From NCBI GenBank assembly GCA_028281785.1, contig JANQJG010000137.1, positions 1 to 32,716 on the forward strand: a stretch of DNA of 32,716 nucleotides, given 5' to 3'. Source of the stretch: Rhodospirillales bacterium (GTDB taxonomy: Bacteria; Pseudomonadota; Alphaproteobacteria; Rhodospirillales; Shumkoniaceae). Of this stretch, positions 7,210 through 15,019 are shown piece by piece. A program made the translations under genes and the position numbers. The notes under the pieces were generated by a model. The model was given only the letters and a program-made list of their open reading frames with translations. It did no database searches and was not told where the DNA came from. Position 1 is the first letter of the stretch. Every line of letters starts with the position of its first letter.

Positions 7210-8358
7210 CTATCGGCGATACCCGAGCGCGAACTCGGCAATCAACCAACGATGGATCTCGTTTGTTCCCTCGATCACCTGCATGAACTTTGCGTCGCGC
7301 CAGAAACGCCCGACAGCAAAATCGTCGGAACACGCATAGGCGCCGTGAATCTGCATGGCGTGCTCGGCCCCCCGCATCAGGACGTCGCTGGCGTACATCT
7401 TCGCCATCGACGCTTCCTGACGGGCGCGATGCCCCTGATCCTTGAGGCTGGCTAGCTTTAAGGTCAGGAGTCGTGCCGTCTCGTGCCAGACGACCATGTC
7501 GGTGATTTTCGACTGAATGAGCTGGCGGTTTCCGATCGGCTCGCCGAATGTCTGGCGGGACGGAATGTAGTCGAGCGCCTCCTCCAGGCAACCGCGAAGC
7601 ATGCCGCAGGAACGGGCGGCCACACCTAGGCGGCCGTTTTCCACCGAGCACATGGCGACTCGAAAACCCTCGCCTTCTTGGCCAATCAGATGTGATGCCG
7701 GCACGTGAACGTCGTCGAATGCGACCTCGCCGGTCTCCATCGGGCGGAAACCGACCTTGTTCTTGAATGGCACGGTCGTGACGCCGGGCCATTGCGGCTC
7801 AACGACGAAGGCGCAGACTCCCTTGCGGCCCAGCGCGGGGTCCAGCGTCCCGAAGGCGATCATCCAGCCGCACGACTTGATCATCGACACCCAGATCTTG
7901 TTGCCGCGTAGGATGTATCCTTCGTCGGTGCGGATCACCCGGGTACGCATGGACGCCACATCGGACCCGGTGTGCGGCTCGGTCAGGGCGATCGCTGCCG
8001 GCACCTTGCCCTGGGCCAGAGGAACCAGGTACTTCTGCTTCAGTTCTTCGGAACCGAACCGCAGCACGCTGACGCCGGCGACGCCGCTTGCCCAACTAGC
8101 GGCGCCGGCCAAGGCGGGGCAGTGACGTGCCAGTTCCATGATCACCAAGGCATAGGTGACGTGGTCCATGCCCGTGCCGCCGAATTTCTCGGGAATGACA
8201 CCGCCGGTCAGCCCCAGCGGCCCCATTTTCGCGTAAATCTCGAGCGGGAATCGCTCCTCCCGGTCATAGGCCGCCACATGCGGCGCGATTTCGCGTTCCG
8301 CGAACTTGGCTGCCATATCCTGGATGGCGCGTTGTTCGTCGGAGAGTGAAAAATCCAT
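7210..8358 (-). CDS. Acyl-CoA dehydrogenase
   Basis: Predicted 382-aa FAD enzyme making the alpha,beta-double bond in an acyl-CoA and passing electrons to ETF. It has the full three-domain layout: N-terminal helices beginning with the FSLSDEQRAI motif, the ALTEPHTGSD FAD/substrate motif at residues 124-133, and the C-terminal EGTNEI motif. Glu363 there is the usual catalytic base of medium- and short-chain enzymes. RRR ends the protein, normal for the family. The start has GGGAAAGGG upstream and lies 3 bp after the MaoC stop codon, so the two are translationally linked. The neighbours (CaiB-like, MaoC, enoyl-CoA hydratase) point to oxidation of a CoA ester of a branched or dicarboxylic acid, but chain specificity cannot be read. 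Confidence 0.92.
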   Translation of the reverse strand: MDFSLSDEQRAIQDMAAKFAEREIAPHVAAYDREERFPLEIYAKMGPLGLTGGVIPEKFGGTGMDHVTYALVIMELARHCPALAGAASWASGVAGVSVLRFGSEELKQKYLVPLAQGKVPAAIALTEPHTGSDVASMRTRVIRTDEGYILRGNKIWVSMIKSCGWMIAFGTLDPALGRKGVCAFVVEPQWPGVTTVPFKNKVGFRPMETGEVAFDDVHVPASHLIGQEGEGFRVAMCSVENGRLGVAARSCGMLRGCLEEALDYIPSRQTFGEPIGNRQLIQSKITDMVVWHETARLLTLKLASLKDQGHRARQEASMAKMYASDVLMRGAEHAMQIHGAYACSDDFAVGRFWRDAKFMQVIEGTNEIHRWLIAEFALGYRR

Positions 8359-8361
8359 CGT

Positions 8362-8817
8362 CTAGCCCTTTCCCTCGCGACGCCGGACCATCCGTACCAT
8401 GTGGCCGTCGCACAGCTTCTCGCCGCGTTGGTTGACAAGCCTGACGGCCCAGAACACGAGGCCACGATCAAGTTTGTCGACGGCCTTCTTCTGCTCGACC
8501 GCGGCAACGAGGTGAACGGTGTCACCAATGAAGGCAGGCGCGCGAAAGCGCCAGTCGATGCCAGTCAGTGCCATGCCGGTTCCGTCGGTGACACCTATAC
8601 GGTTGTAGAGACCGTTGGCTATGCTGGCGAGTAGCATTCCGTGCGCCGGTCGCTGCCCGAAGACCGTCGCCTTTGCCGCCTCGGTGCTGATGTGGAAGTC
8701 CGTGAGGTCGCCGGTCAGCCCGGCGAAGATGTAAAGATCGCACTCTGCAATGGTCCGCGTCGGCGACGTGAATTCGTCGCCTTCGGCCAACTCCTCGAAA
8801 TACCGTGCCTGTTCCAT
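8362..8817 (-). CDS. MaoC-like (R)-specific enoyl-CoA hydratase/dehydratase
   Basis: Predicted 151-aa hot-dog-fold protein hydrating enoyl-CoA thioesters. The hydratase-2 motif is present: Asp37 in TGDLTDFH with His42 five residues later, followed by the HGMLLASI helix at 59-66. This is the same Asp/His spacing as in PhaJ. The ATG at 8817 has GAGGAG upstream; a further 39 codons are open but overlap the GH-like gene and lack family similarity. It lies 10 bp after that gene and 3 bp before the acyl-CoA dehydrogenase. The length fits single-domain MaoC proteins. It is the natural partner for adding water to the product of the dehydrogenase. Confidence 0.88.
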   Translation of the reverse strand: MEQARYFEELAEGDEFTSPTRTIAECDLYIFAGLTGDLTDFHISTEAAKATVFGQRPAHGMLLASIANGLYNRIGVTDGTGMALTGIDWRFRAPAFIGDTVHLVAAVEQKKAVDKLDRGLVFWAVRLVNQRGEKLCDGHMVRMVRRREGKG

Positions 8818-8827
8818 AACAAGCTCC

Positions 8828-9832
8828 TCAAGCGGCTGTGGCAACAGCCCGAACGCCGCGGTCGCGGACATTGATCCCGTCGGCCGTGATGGCGTACAGA
8901 GCGGCGAGGAACCCTTGTCCATAGGCGTTCCCATCGGTCAGGTAACGGGGGTTCGTGCTCGGAATATTGACGATCATCGGGCCGAATTGCTGATGCCGCA
9001 GCACCCCCGTCGACCAGTCGTAATGGTGGCGCATGACCGCCTCGACGGCATCAAAGGCCGCCTTGGCATGGCGCTCGGTTCCGAGGCCGATCTGCTCCGA
9101 CTTGGCCAGCGCGTAGCCGATCATCACGGTGGCGCTGGTGTCGACCGGCGCATAGGGGTCGTCGATCGTGCAACGCCACAGCCCACCATCCTGGCACTCG
9201 ACGATACGGTCGGCGGTCCGGCGGAACATCTGCACCAGTTCGGGGTCCCACTGCGCCTCTGGGATCACCTCGAGAGAGTCGGCGACGCCGGCCGTCCACC
9301 AGCCGTTGGCGCGCCCCCAGGCGGTCCCGTCAATCCACAAGTCGAGGCTGACATAGGAGTCTTCGCTCGGAATGCTGGCGTTGAACACGTGCCGAAGCAG
9401 GCCGTCTTTCTGGGCTAGGATCTGATGAAAGCCTTTGAGGTCGCTGGTGGCAAGATCGGTCTCCCCGATAATCGCCTGTGAGGGCGGCACCATGTAAGCC
9501 GTATCGGCAAATACCCATCCGTGGGTGCTGCGCGCGGTCGTATGCTGAGTGACACCGCCGGCAACCACCCGCTGGCGACGGAACTCCTCGGCCGCCCCAA
9601 AGGCCTCATTGTCCTTGCCCGCCAGAATCAACGGGCGAATGCGTGACGAACTGTCCGCCAGGTTGGGATGGGTAATCACCGGGCCGCGCAGGACGTCCGC
9701 GATCTTCTCCTGAAACCAGTCATCGAATCCCGCGAGGTGCATTGCGTTTAGCAAACCCGAATGCTTGCCCCCGGTGTCCACTGGCGCAAGCCATCCTTGC
9801 TCGAGAATTTTTCTAACAACGCCACTGCTCAT
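8828..9832 (-). CDS. GH88/GH105-like unsaturated glycuronyl hydrolase
   Basis: Predicted 334-aa protein with the alpha/alpha-six-barrel signature of GH88/GH105, the enzymes that hydrate the 4,5-unsaturated uronic acid at the end of an oligosaccharide. HGWVFADTAYMVPP (residues 104-117) carries the candidate catalytic Asp110, and GRANGWWTAGVADSLEVIP (173-191) is the conserved mid-barrel motif. An HHYDWSTGVL helix-loop follows near residue 270. There is no signal peptide, so it is cytosolic and would act on imported small molecules. The start at 9832 has AGAAAGGG upstream with long spacing. It sits within an operon of CoA-ester enzymes, which is unusual company for a uronate hydrolase. The substrate could be a non-sugar enol ether or a hydratable ring. 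Confidence 0.75.
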   Translation of the reverse strand: MSSGVVRKILEQGWLAPVDTGGKHSGLLNAMHLAGFDDWFQEKIADVLRGPVITHPNLADSSSRIRPLILAGKDNEAFGAAEEFRRQRVVAGGVTQHTTARSTHGWVFADTAYMVPPSQAIIGETDLATSDLKGFHQILAQKDGLLRHVFNASIPSEDSYVSLDLWIDGTAWGRANGWWTAGVADSLEVIPEAQWDPELVQMFRRTADRIVECQDGGLWRCTIDDPYAPVDTSATVMIGYALAKSEQIGLGTERHAKAAFDAVEAVMRHHYDWSTGVLRHQQFGPMIVNIPSTNPRYLTDGNAYGQGFLAALYAITADGINVRDRGVRAVATAA

Positions 9833-9865
9833 TCCGAAAAACCCTTTCTTCTTCTTCTGTCTTGA

Positions 9866-10675
9866 TCATCTGTCTTCGTACCGGGGCGGCCGCTTTTCTT
9901 CGAAGGCACGTGCCCCCTCCTCTGCGTCGCGCGACAGCCGGAGAATCCGGGCTTGATGCTCGGAAACGTTGAGACCTTCCGCCGGACCGGCGCCCAGTGT
10001 CCGCCAAATCGCCTCCTTAGCGCCCTGGACGGCGAGGGAGGGATTGGCAATGATTTCCTTCGCCACCGCCTCGGCAGCCGGCATAAGGTCATCGGGCGTG
10101 ACCAAGCGGTTGACGAGTCGCAAGGAAAGCGCCTCCGCGCCCTCGACAATACGCCCCGTTACCGCGAGTTCCATGGCCGCCCCCAACCCGATCACCCGTG
10201 GCAGCCAGTAGAGCCCCCCACTGCCGGGAATCAGTCCGCGTGTGACCTCGGGCAGCCCATATCGGCTGCCCTCGGCGCCGATTCGGATGTCACAACCCAG
10301 GGCAAGCTCCAGGCCGCCACCGAGCGCGACGCCGTGGATAGCGGCAATGATGGGCTTGAACAAATCGGGCGGAGGAACGTAGTTGACGCGTCGCCGCTCG
10401 CATGGGCGTGTCGCGATTCGTTCGTCCTCGGGAGCGCCTTCGCCGTGCCGCCAGCCAAAGCCGAGATCCGTCAGCTTCATATCGCGGCCCGAGCAGAAGC
10501 TTTCCCCCTCGCCCGAAAGAATGGCCGCCTTGAGGGCACGATCGAAGGCGAAGTCCCGCCAGATCTCCTCCAGCAACCGGATCGATTCCGGACTCAGGGC
10601 GTTATGCACCTGCGGCCGGTTGAGCCGGATGCGAGCGATGGCGCCCTCCTTTTCGTAGATCACTGCCGCGGCCAT
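9866..10675 (-). CDS. Enoyl-CoA hydratase/isomerase (crotonase family)
   Basis: Predicted 269-aa crotonase-fold enzyme. The oxyanion-hole segments are FCSGRD (residues 60-65) and HGVALGGGLELALGCDI (114-130). Both hydratase glutamates are present: Glu123 in GGGLE and Glu143 in LPEVTRG, so water addition or elimination is plausible. The ATG at 10675 begins one base after the TGA of the upstream gene (TGACATG), which fixes the start; the open frame further upstream overlaps that gene. It has no membrane or targeting sequence. It follows the RraA-type aldolase in the tight minus-strand operon and may act with the MaoC protein at a second hydration or isomerisation step. Confidence 0.9.
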   Translation of the reverse strand: MAAAVIYEKEGAIARIRLNRPQVHNALSPESIRLLEEIWRDFAFDRALKAAILSGEGESFCSGRDMKLTDLGFGWRHGEGAPEDERIATRPCERRRVNYVPPPDLFKPIIAAIHGVALGGGLELALGCDIRIGAEGSRYGLPEVTRGLIPGSGGLYWLPRVIGLGAAMELAVTGRIVEGAEALSLRLVNRLVTPDDLMPAAEAVAKEIIANPSLAVQGAKEAIWRTLGAGPAEGLNVSEHQARILRLSRDAEEGARAFEEKRPPRYEDR

Positions 10676-10676
10676 G

Positions 10677-11360
10677 TCAGCCCTCGTCGTCGCCGTAGGT
10701 GCAACCCTTGGCCGCGAGGACCTTGTCCATGCCGAGAACCTCCAGAACGTCCGCACCGTCGCGCAGTGCCTGCATGAACTTGGCCTCCTTTTCCTCGCGA
10801 GCCTCTGACAAACCTGCCACTTCCTCGACCTCCTCGCGCCGAACCAAGCAAAGGCCATCGTCGTCGCCCGAGACGATGTCGCCAGGACGAACCAACACGT
10901 CCCCGAGCACGATGGGATGGTTGACGGTGCCGATCGTCTCTTTGACAGTCCCCTTCATACACAAGCCGGGGCAAAACGCCGCAAACCCGAGGTCGCGTAG
11001 AGCTTGCCCGTCGCGAACGCCGCCATCCGTGACCAGCCCGGCGATGCTTCTGGCTTGGCAGGCAGTGGCCAGAACCTCGCCGAATCCACCCTGTTCGGCA
11101 TGGCCGCCGAAGGTCACCACCAGAACGTCACCCGGCTGGGCCAGACTCAAGGCCACCTGCAGCATCAGATTGTCGCCCGGTTGACAGGAAGCGGTAACGG
11201 CGGGACCGCAAAGGCGCATGCCAGGATAGATCGGCTTGAGCCGAGAATCGAAGGCCCCGCGCCGCCCCTGTGCCTCGTGCAGAGTAGCGGGGGGATACTT
11301 GGCGATCTCCTCCAGGACGGCTGCGGGAAGTCGCGGGATCGATTGAATCACATGGGCCAT
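10677..11360 (-). CDS. RraA-fold aldolase (HMG/CHA aldolase-like)
   Basis: Predicted 227-aa protein of the RraA / dimethylmenaquinone-methyltransferase-like family. GGFGE (residues 91-95) and the TDGGVRD motif ending in Arg116-Asp117 are the conserved metal/pyruvate site of 4-hydroxy-4-methyl-2-oxoglutarate / 4-carboxy-4-hydroxy-2-oxoadipate aldolases, which split such acids to pyruvate or oxaloacetate. A role as RNase E regulator is unlikely in a catabolic operon. The ATG at 11360 is preferred, with GGAGA nine bases upstream; a GTG at 11375 sits within that ribosome-binding region and against the previous stop. About 55 C-terminal residues form charged helices. It follows the CaiB-like gene closely and precedes the enoyl-CoA hydratase by one base. 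Confidence 0.85.
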   Translation of the reverse strand: MAHVIQSIPRLPAAVLEEIAKYPPATLHEAQGRRGAFDSRLKPIYPGMRLCGPAVTASCQPGDNLMLQVALSLAQPGDVLVVTFGGHAEQGGFGEVLATACQARSIAGLVTDGGVRDGQALRDLGFAAFCPGLCMKGTVKETIGTVNHPIVLGDVLVRPGDIVSGDDDGLCLVRREEVEEVAGLSEAREEKEAKFMQALRDGADVLEVLGMDKVLAAKGCTYGDDEG

Positions 11361-11374
11361 GGACGCTTTCTCCA

Positions 11375-12616
11375 CTAGTCGGTCACTTTCGAGTCTTCGG
11401 GCCAGACGACCGTCCGGTCCGCACGAAGCTTAGCAATGTCACGATCGGACAATCCGATCTCCCGAAGGATTTCGCGGCTGTGCTCGCCAAGTCGACCCGC
11501 GGGGATGCGAACCTCGGCCGGTGTGTCGCGAAGTTTGATCGGAGTCGCGAGAACCGAAGTACGCCCGACTGTCGGGTGGTCGTGCGTCACAATGAGTCCC
11601 CGTGTTCGCGTCTGTTCGCTCTCGAGGGCGGTGCCGATGTCGAGGACCGGCGCGATGCAAACATCCGCCTTCTTCAGAACGGCAAACCATTCATCCCCCG
11701 TTCGAGTTCGGAAGATCGCGCGCAGCTCCCTGCGAATCTCCTCGGCTTTCTCCCCCTCGTCGTACTGGTGCTCGATCCATTCTTCGTGGCCGAGCGCCCG
11801 GCAAAGGTTTTGCCAGAAATGGCCTTCGATCGCCGCGAGGGTGACAAAGCCGCCATCAGCCGTTTCGTAGATATCGGCCATTGGATAGCGGCCGGTGTGG
11901 CGCTCATCGCCGCGGCTGGGGGCCTCACCGGTACCGAACCACGTGGCCGCGGCGGTCACCGCTGTTCCGACCATGGAATCGTAGAGCGCCATGTCCAGGT
12001 ACTCGCCAACGCCCTCGCTCTCGGCGCGGCGAAGCGCAATGAGAATGCCCACGGCGGTGAGCAAGGCCGCCGTGTTGTCGGCGACCTGCAGGCCGCTCAG
12101 TGCGGGGGGGCCGCCCCGGGCGCCGAAAAGGCTGAGGACCCCCGCCAGCGACAGGTAGTTTGGGTCATGGGCGACGAGGTTCTGATACGGGGACTCGTCC
12201 TGCCCGAAGCCTGAAAGCGAGCAGTAGACGATCCGCGAGTTAACGGCGCGCACCGCGTCAAAGTCTAGACCAAGGCGCTTCATGACGCCGGGCCTGAACT
12301 GTTCCAGGATGACGTCGGCATTGCACGCTAGTCGGAGGAAAAGGTCCCGTCCCGCCGGCTGCTTGAGATCGACGGAAAGGCATCGCTTGTTGCGGTTGAG
12401 CGTCACGTGCCGCAACGACATTCCGTTAACGACGGGTGCTGCGGTCCTGAATCCATCGCCTCCTCGAGTGTCCTCGACCTTGATCACGTCGGCTCCAAAG
12501 TCGCCCAGGATCTGGGTTACCAGCGGCCCGGGGAGAAGACGGGAAAGATCCAGCACGCGAACGCCATCCAGGGGACCCGCCTTATTAAAACCCGATGATT
12601 TCGAAGAAGTGCCCAT
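11375..12616 (-). CDS. CaiB/BaiF family enzyme with alpha-methylacyl-CoA racemase-type active site
   Basis: Predicted 413-aa interlocked-dimer class III CoA-transferase family protein. The N-terminal PLDGVRVLDLSRLLPGPL and the ADVILEQFRPGVMKRLGL segment are family hallmarks. HDPNYLSLAG places His150-Asp151, and Asp180 in QVADNTAALL and Glu264 in AAIEGHFW follow. This His/Asp/Glu pattern and its spacing match alpha-methylacyl-CoA racemase (His126, Asp156, Glu241 in the mycobacterial enzyme) rather than formyl-CoA transferase. It may therefore epimerise a 2-methyl- or 2-substituted acyl-CoA before the acyl-CoA dehydrogenase acts. A CoA-transferase role remains possible. The start overlaps the stop of the permease gene (TGATG). 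Confidence 0.88.
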   Translation of the reverse strand: MGTSSKSSGFNKAGPLDGVRVLDLSRLLPGPLVTQILGDFGADVIKVEDTRGGDGFRTAAPVVNGMSLRHVTLNRNKRCLSVDLKQPAGRDLFLRLACNADVILEQFRPGVMKRLGLDFDAVRAVNSRIVYCSLSGFGQDESPYQNLVAHDPNYLSLAGVLSLFGARGGPPALSGLQVADNTAALLTAVGILIALRRAESEGVGEYLDMALYDSMVGTAVTAAATWFGTGEAPSRGDERHTGRYPMADIYETADGGFVTLAAIEGHFWQNLCRALGHEEWIEHQYDEGEKAEEIRRELRAIFRTRTGDEWFAVLKKADVCIAPVLDIGTALESEQTRTRGLIVTHDHPTVGRTSVLATPIKLRDTPAEVRIPAGRLGEHSREILREIGLSDRDIAKLRADRTVVWPEDSKVTD

Positions 12617-14568
12617 CACGGTTCCCTGGCATCCACGGAACCGACGTCGACGAGAAGTTCCACGTTGATATCCTCCACCTGTTTCGGGGCCTCGAGCTTT
12701 ACGCCACGTCGCAGGTAAAGCGCGACGGCCGCCATGACCACGCCTCCAGCGATGTCGGTGCCCACCCCCGGCATCAGCATCATGAACGAGCAGACGAAGT
12801 AGATCAGCCGCAAGCCGATGTTCAGGCGCCTGAAAAGCCAACCGATCGACGCCACGGCCAGTCCTGCCACTCCGATGAACGCCGGCACCACCGCGATGAG
12901 GATGTTGGTCCAATGACCCTCCATGAGGAGCCCGGGCCAGTACACAAACAGGAATGGAATGAGGAAGCCGGCGATGCCCAGCCGGACACCCGTGAACCCC
13001 GTGCGCGTCGGATCCGCGTGGGCAACGCCGGCCGCGGCGTAAGAAGCCACGGCGACTGGCGGCGTCAACGACGATATGCACGCAAAGAAGAGCACGAAGA
13101 AATGCGCCGACAGCACCGGAACCCCCATCTCGACGAGGGGCGGCGCGGTGACGGCGGCGACGATCACATAGGCGGCGCTGGTCGGCAGTCCCATGCCGAG
13201 AAGAAGAGACGCGAACATAACGAGCAGAAGGGCGAAGAACTGGACCCCTCCCGACACCGAAAAGATCGCGCTGGCGAACTTGATACCGATGCCGAGGGCG
13301 TTCACATTCCCGATCACGATGCCGGCCGCCGCGCAGGTGACGGCGATGACCACAGCGTTGCGGGCGCCAAACTCCAGAGCCTCGACGAAGCCTTTCAGGT
13401 TCAGACGCGTTTTCTTTCGGAGCATGGAGACTGCGATGAGCCCCGTCAGGGCCCAGAAGCCCGCCATGATTGGGGAGCGCCCAGCGATAAGGACGTAAAG
13501 AAGAATGGCCACAGGAAAGGCGAAAGGAATCAACTCGATGAAAACGCGCTTGACCCGTTCCCAACTCTCGGCTGGCAGCACCGGAAGCCCGAGGCGCGCT
13601 GCCTCGAAGTGGACCGCGAAAAGCAGTGCCGTGTAATAGAGCAGAGCCGGAATCGCCGCCGCCGTGATGATCGTGATGTAGGGGATCCCTGTCATCTCGA
13701 CCATGATGAAGGCGGCCGCGCCCATAACGGGCGGCGTGAACTGACCTCCGACCGACGCAACCGACTCCACCGCTCCGGCGAAATGGGGGCGATAGCCGAT
13801 CCCTTTCATCAACGGGATGGTGAATGATCCGGTGGCGACGACATTGGCGACGGAGCTTCCATTGATGGAGCCGAACAGGCCGCTCGACAGCACGGCCACC
13901 TTTGCTGGCCCACCGCGCGTGTGTCCGGCCACGGCCTTCGCCATGTCGATCATGGTGTTGCCCATGCCAGTGCGCACCAGGAAAGCCCCGAACAGAACGA
14001 AAATAACGACGTAAGTCGAAGATACCGCGATCGGAATCGTGTAGATTCCCCCCATTGTGAGGACCTGCTGGTCGACAAACACGTCCCAAGTCAGTCCGCG
14101 GTGCCCCATGAAGCCCGGGATCCAGGGACCCAGGAAGGTGTAGGCGACGACGACGATAACGACCGATGCCATCGACCAGCCCACCACGCGACGGGTCGCT
14201 TCGAAAATGAGCGCGAACAACAGAATTGCCGTTGCGTGATCGGTAAATGTGACCGGATCGACGTATTCGATCCGATTGAGAATCCGGTCGTAGTCAAACC
14301 ATAGCCACGCCGTCGGGACAACGGACAACACCGCCAGGAAAACGTCTACCCATGTGGTCTCCTGACGAATGCGATTGCGCGGGGGAAACATCAGGAAGGC
14401 GAGAACCAACGCAAATGTCAGGTGTAAGCTCCGCTGCAACATCGGCTCCAGCATGCCGAAGCCCGCCGTGTAGTAATGGAACAGGCCCATCGCGACGGCG
14501 ACCACAGTGGTCGCCAGTCCGACAATACGAGGGGGATTCCACGATTTAACGTCGTTATCTTGCGACAT
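12616..14568 (-). CDS. TRAP transporter fused permease (4TM/12TM, TAXI type)
   Basis: Predicted 650-aa inner-membrane protein uniting the small (DctQ-like) and large (DctM-like) TRAP permease parts, driving solute import with the sodium or proton gradient. Hydrophobic segments fill residues 14-36, 48-62, 74-92 and 112-148. The DctM-like body follows with GSINGSSVANVVATGSF (234-250), typical of TAXI-associated permeases. Extra helices lie in the last 120 residues. The length agrees with fused TRAP permeases. Its binding protein is the TAXI gene upstream, 450 bp away on the same strand. The stop codon overlaps the ATG of the CaiB-like gene, so transport and catabolism are translationally coupled. 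The ribosome-binding site before the ATG is weak. Confidence 0.93.
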   Translation of the reverse strand: MSQDNDVKSWNPPRIVGLATTVVAVAMGLFHYYTAGFGMLEPMLQRSLHLTFALVLAFLMFPPRNRIRQETTWVDVFLAVLSVVPTAWLWFDYDRILNRIEYVDPVTFTDHATAILLFALIFEATRRVVGWSMASVVIVVVAYTFLGPWIPGFMGHRGLTWDVFVDQQVLTMGGIYTIPIAVSSTYVVIFVLFGAFLVRTGMGNTMIDMAKAVAGHTRGGPAKVAVLSSGLFGSINGSSVANVVATGSFTIPLMKGIGYRPHFAGAVESVASVGGQFTPPVMGAAAFIMVEMTGIPYITIITAAAIPALLYYTALLFAVHFEAARLGLPVLPAESWERVKRVFIELIPFAFPVAILLYVLIAGRSPIMAGFWALTGLIAVSMLRKKTRLNLKGFVEALEFGARNAVVIAVTCAAAGIVIGNVNALGIGIKFASAIFSVSGGVQFFALLLVMFASLLLGMGLPTSAAYVIVAAVTAPPLVEMGVPVLSAHFFVLFFACISSLTPPVAVASYAAAGVAHADPTRTGFTGVRLGIAGFLIPFLFVYWPGLLMEGHWTNILIAVVPAFIGVAGLAVASIGWLFRRLNIGLRLIYFVCSFMMLMPGVGTDIAGGVVMAAVALYLRRGVKLEAPKQVEDINVELLVDVGSVDAREP

Positions 14569-14664
14569 TAAGGTTGTCCAATCCTATGAAGACGCGCATC
14601 CGTTCTCCGTAAAAAAAAGAATTCGTTCGCTTTGCTCACAGTACCTTTCTTCAGCGTTAACAAG

Positions 14665-14705
14665 GTGAAATGGGAGTTTGGGGCGGCCCGGCACCCCCAT
14701 TTCAC
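14665..14705. repeat. 10-bp perfect inverted repeat, stem-loop
   Basis: GTGAAATGGG at 14665-14674 and CCCATTTCAC at 14696-14705 form a perfect 10-bp stem with a 21-base loop. It lies about 100 bases before the permease start on the minus strand. No T-run follows, so it is more a processing or attenuation hairpin, or an operator, than a clean terminator. Confidence 0.5.
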
Positions 14706-14952
14706 GTCTTGCCAAATTGCAGGGCTTACGGCCGGTTTCGGCCGAAACCTTGCGATCTGAAATCCGCCTGATCCGGCCTCGCCTGCTGGACCAGACGACA
14801 GACATCTTCAAATCCGCCCGCGGAGCCGCCTCAAGGGTCGATTTGACCCCTTAAAACCGGGGAAAAGCTGTACACCGAGAAAGGCCAGGGACTTTTTCAC
14901 GATCGACGTATTCGCGCTTGATATCTGGACCGGCCCTCTCTGGGTCCCATTA

Positions 14953-14989
14953 GGCGGCGGCCCAAGAACAAAGCCCCTGAGCCGCCGCC
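14953..14989 (-). terminator. GC-rich hairpin after the TAXI gene, possible partial terminator
   Basis: GGCGGCGGC (14953-14961) pairs with GCCGCCGCC (14981-14989) around a 19-base loop. It begins about 30 bases after the TAXI stop codon on the minus strand. There is no T-tract, so it could act as an mRNA-stabilising 3' hairpin rather than a terminator. Confidence 0.35.
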
Positions 14990-15019
14990 GTCCACGGGCG
15001 ATTATCAAGAACCAGAAGC

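Larger units (their letters stand above)
14569..15019. other. Intergenic region with inverted repeats between TAXI protein and permease
   Basis: This 451-bp gap splits two genes of one transporter. I see no convincing gene in it. It holds three stem-forming repeats: GTGAAATGGG/CCCATTTCAC (14665-14705), AAGGGTC/GACCCCTT near 14833-14852 with one bulge, and GGCGGCGGC/GCCGCCGCC (14953-14989). These could lower downstream transcription so that binding protein exceeds permease, as is usual for binding-protein transporters. Confidence 0.45.

Noticed and set aside
12595..13827. Plus-strand frame of 410 codons rich in Asp, His, Arg and Glu
   Set aside because: It is antisense to the hydrophobic TRAP permease; antisense of Ile/Val/Ala/Leu codons produces such charged sequence.
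14831..14856. AAGGGTC/GACCCCTT stem followed by TTAAAA as a terminator
   Set aside because: The A/T run is on the wrong side for the minus-strand transcript and no plus-strand gene ends there.
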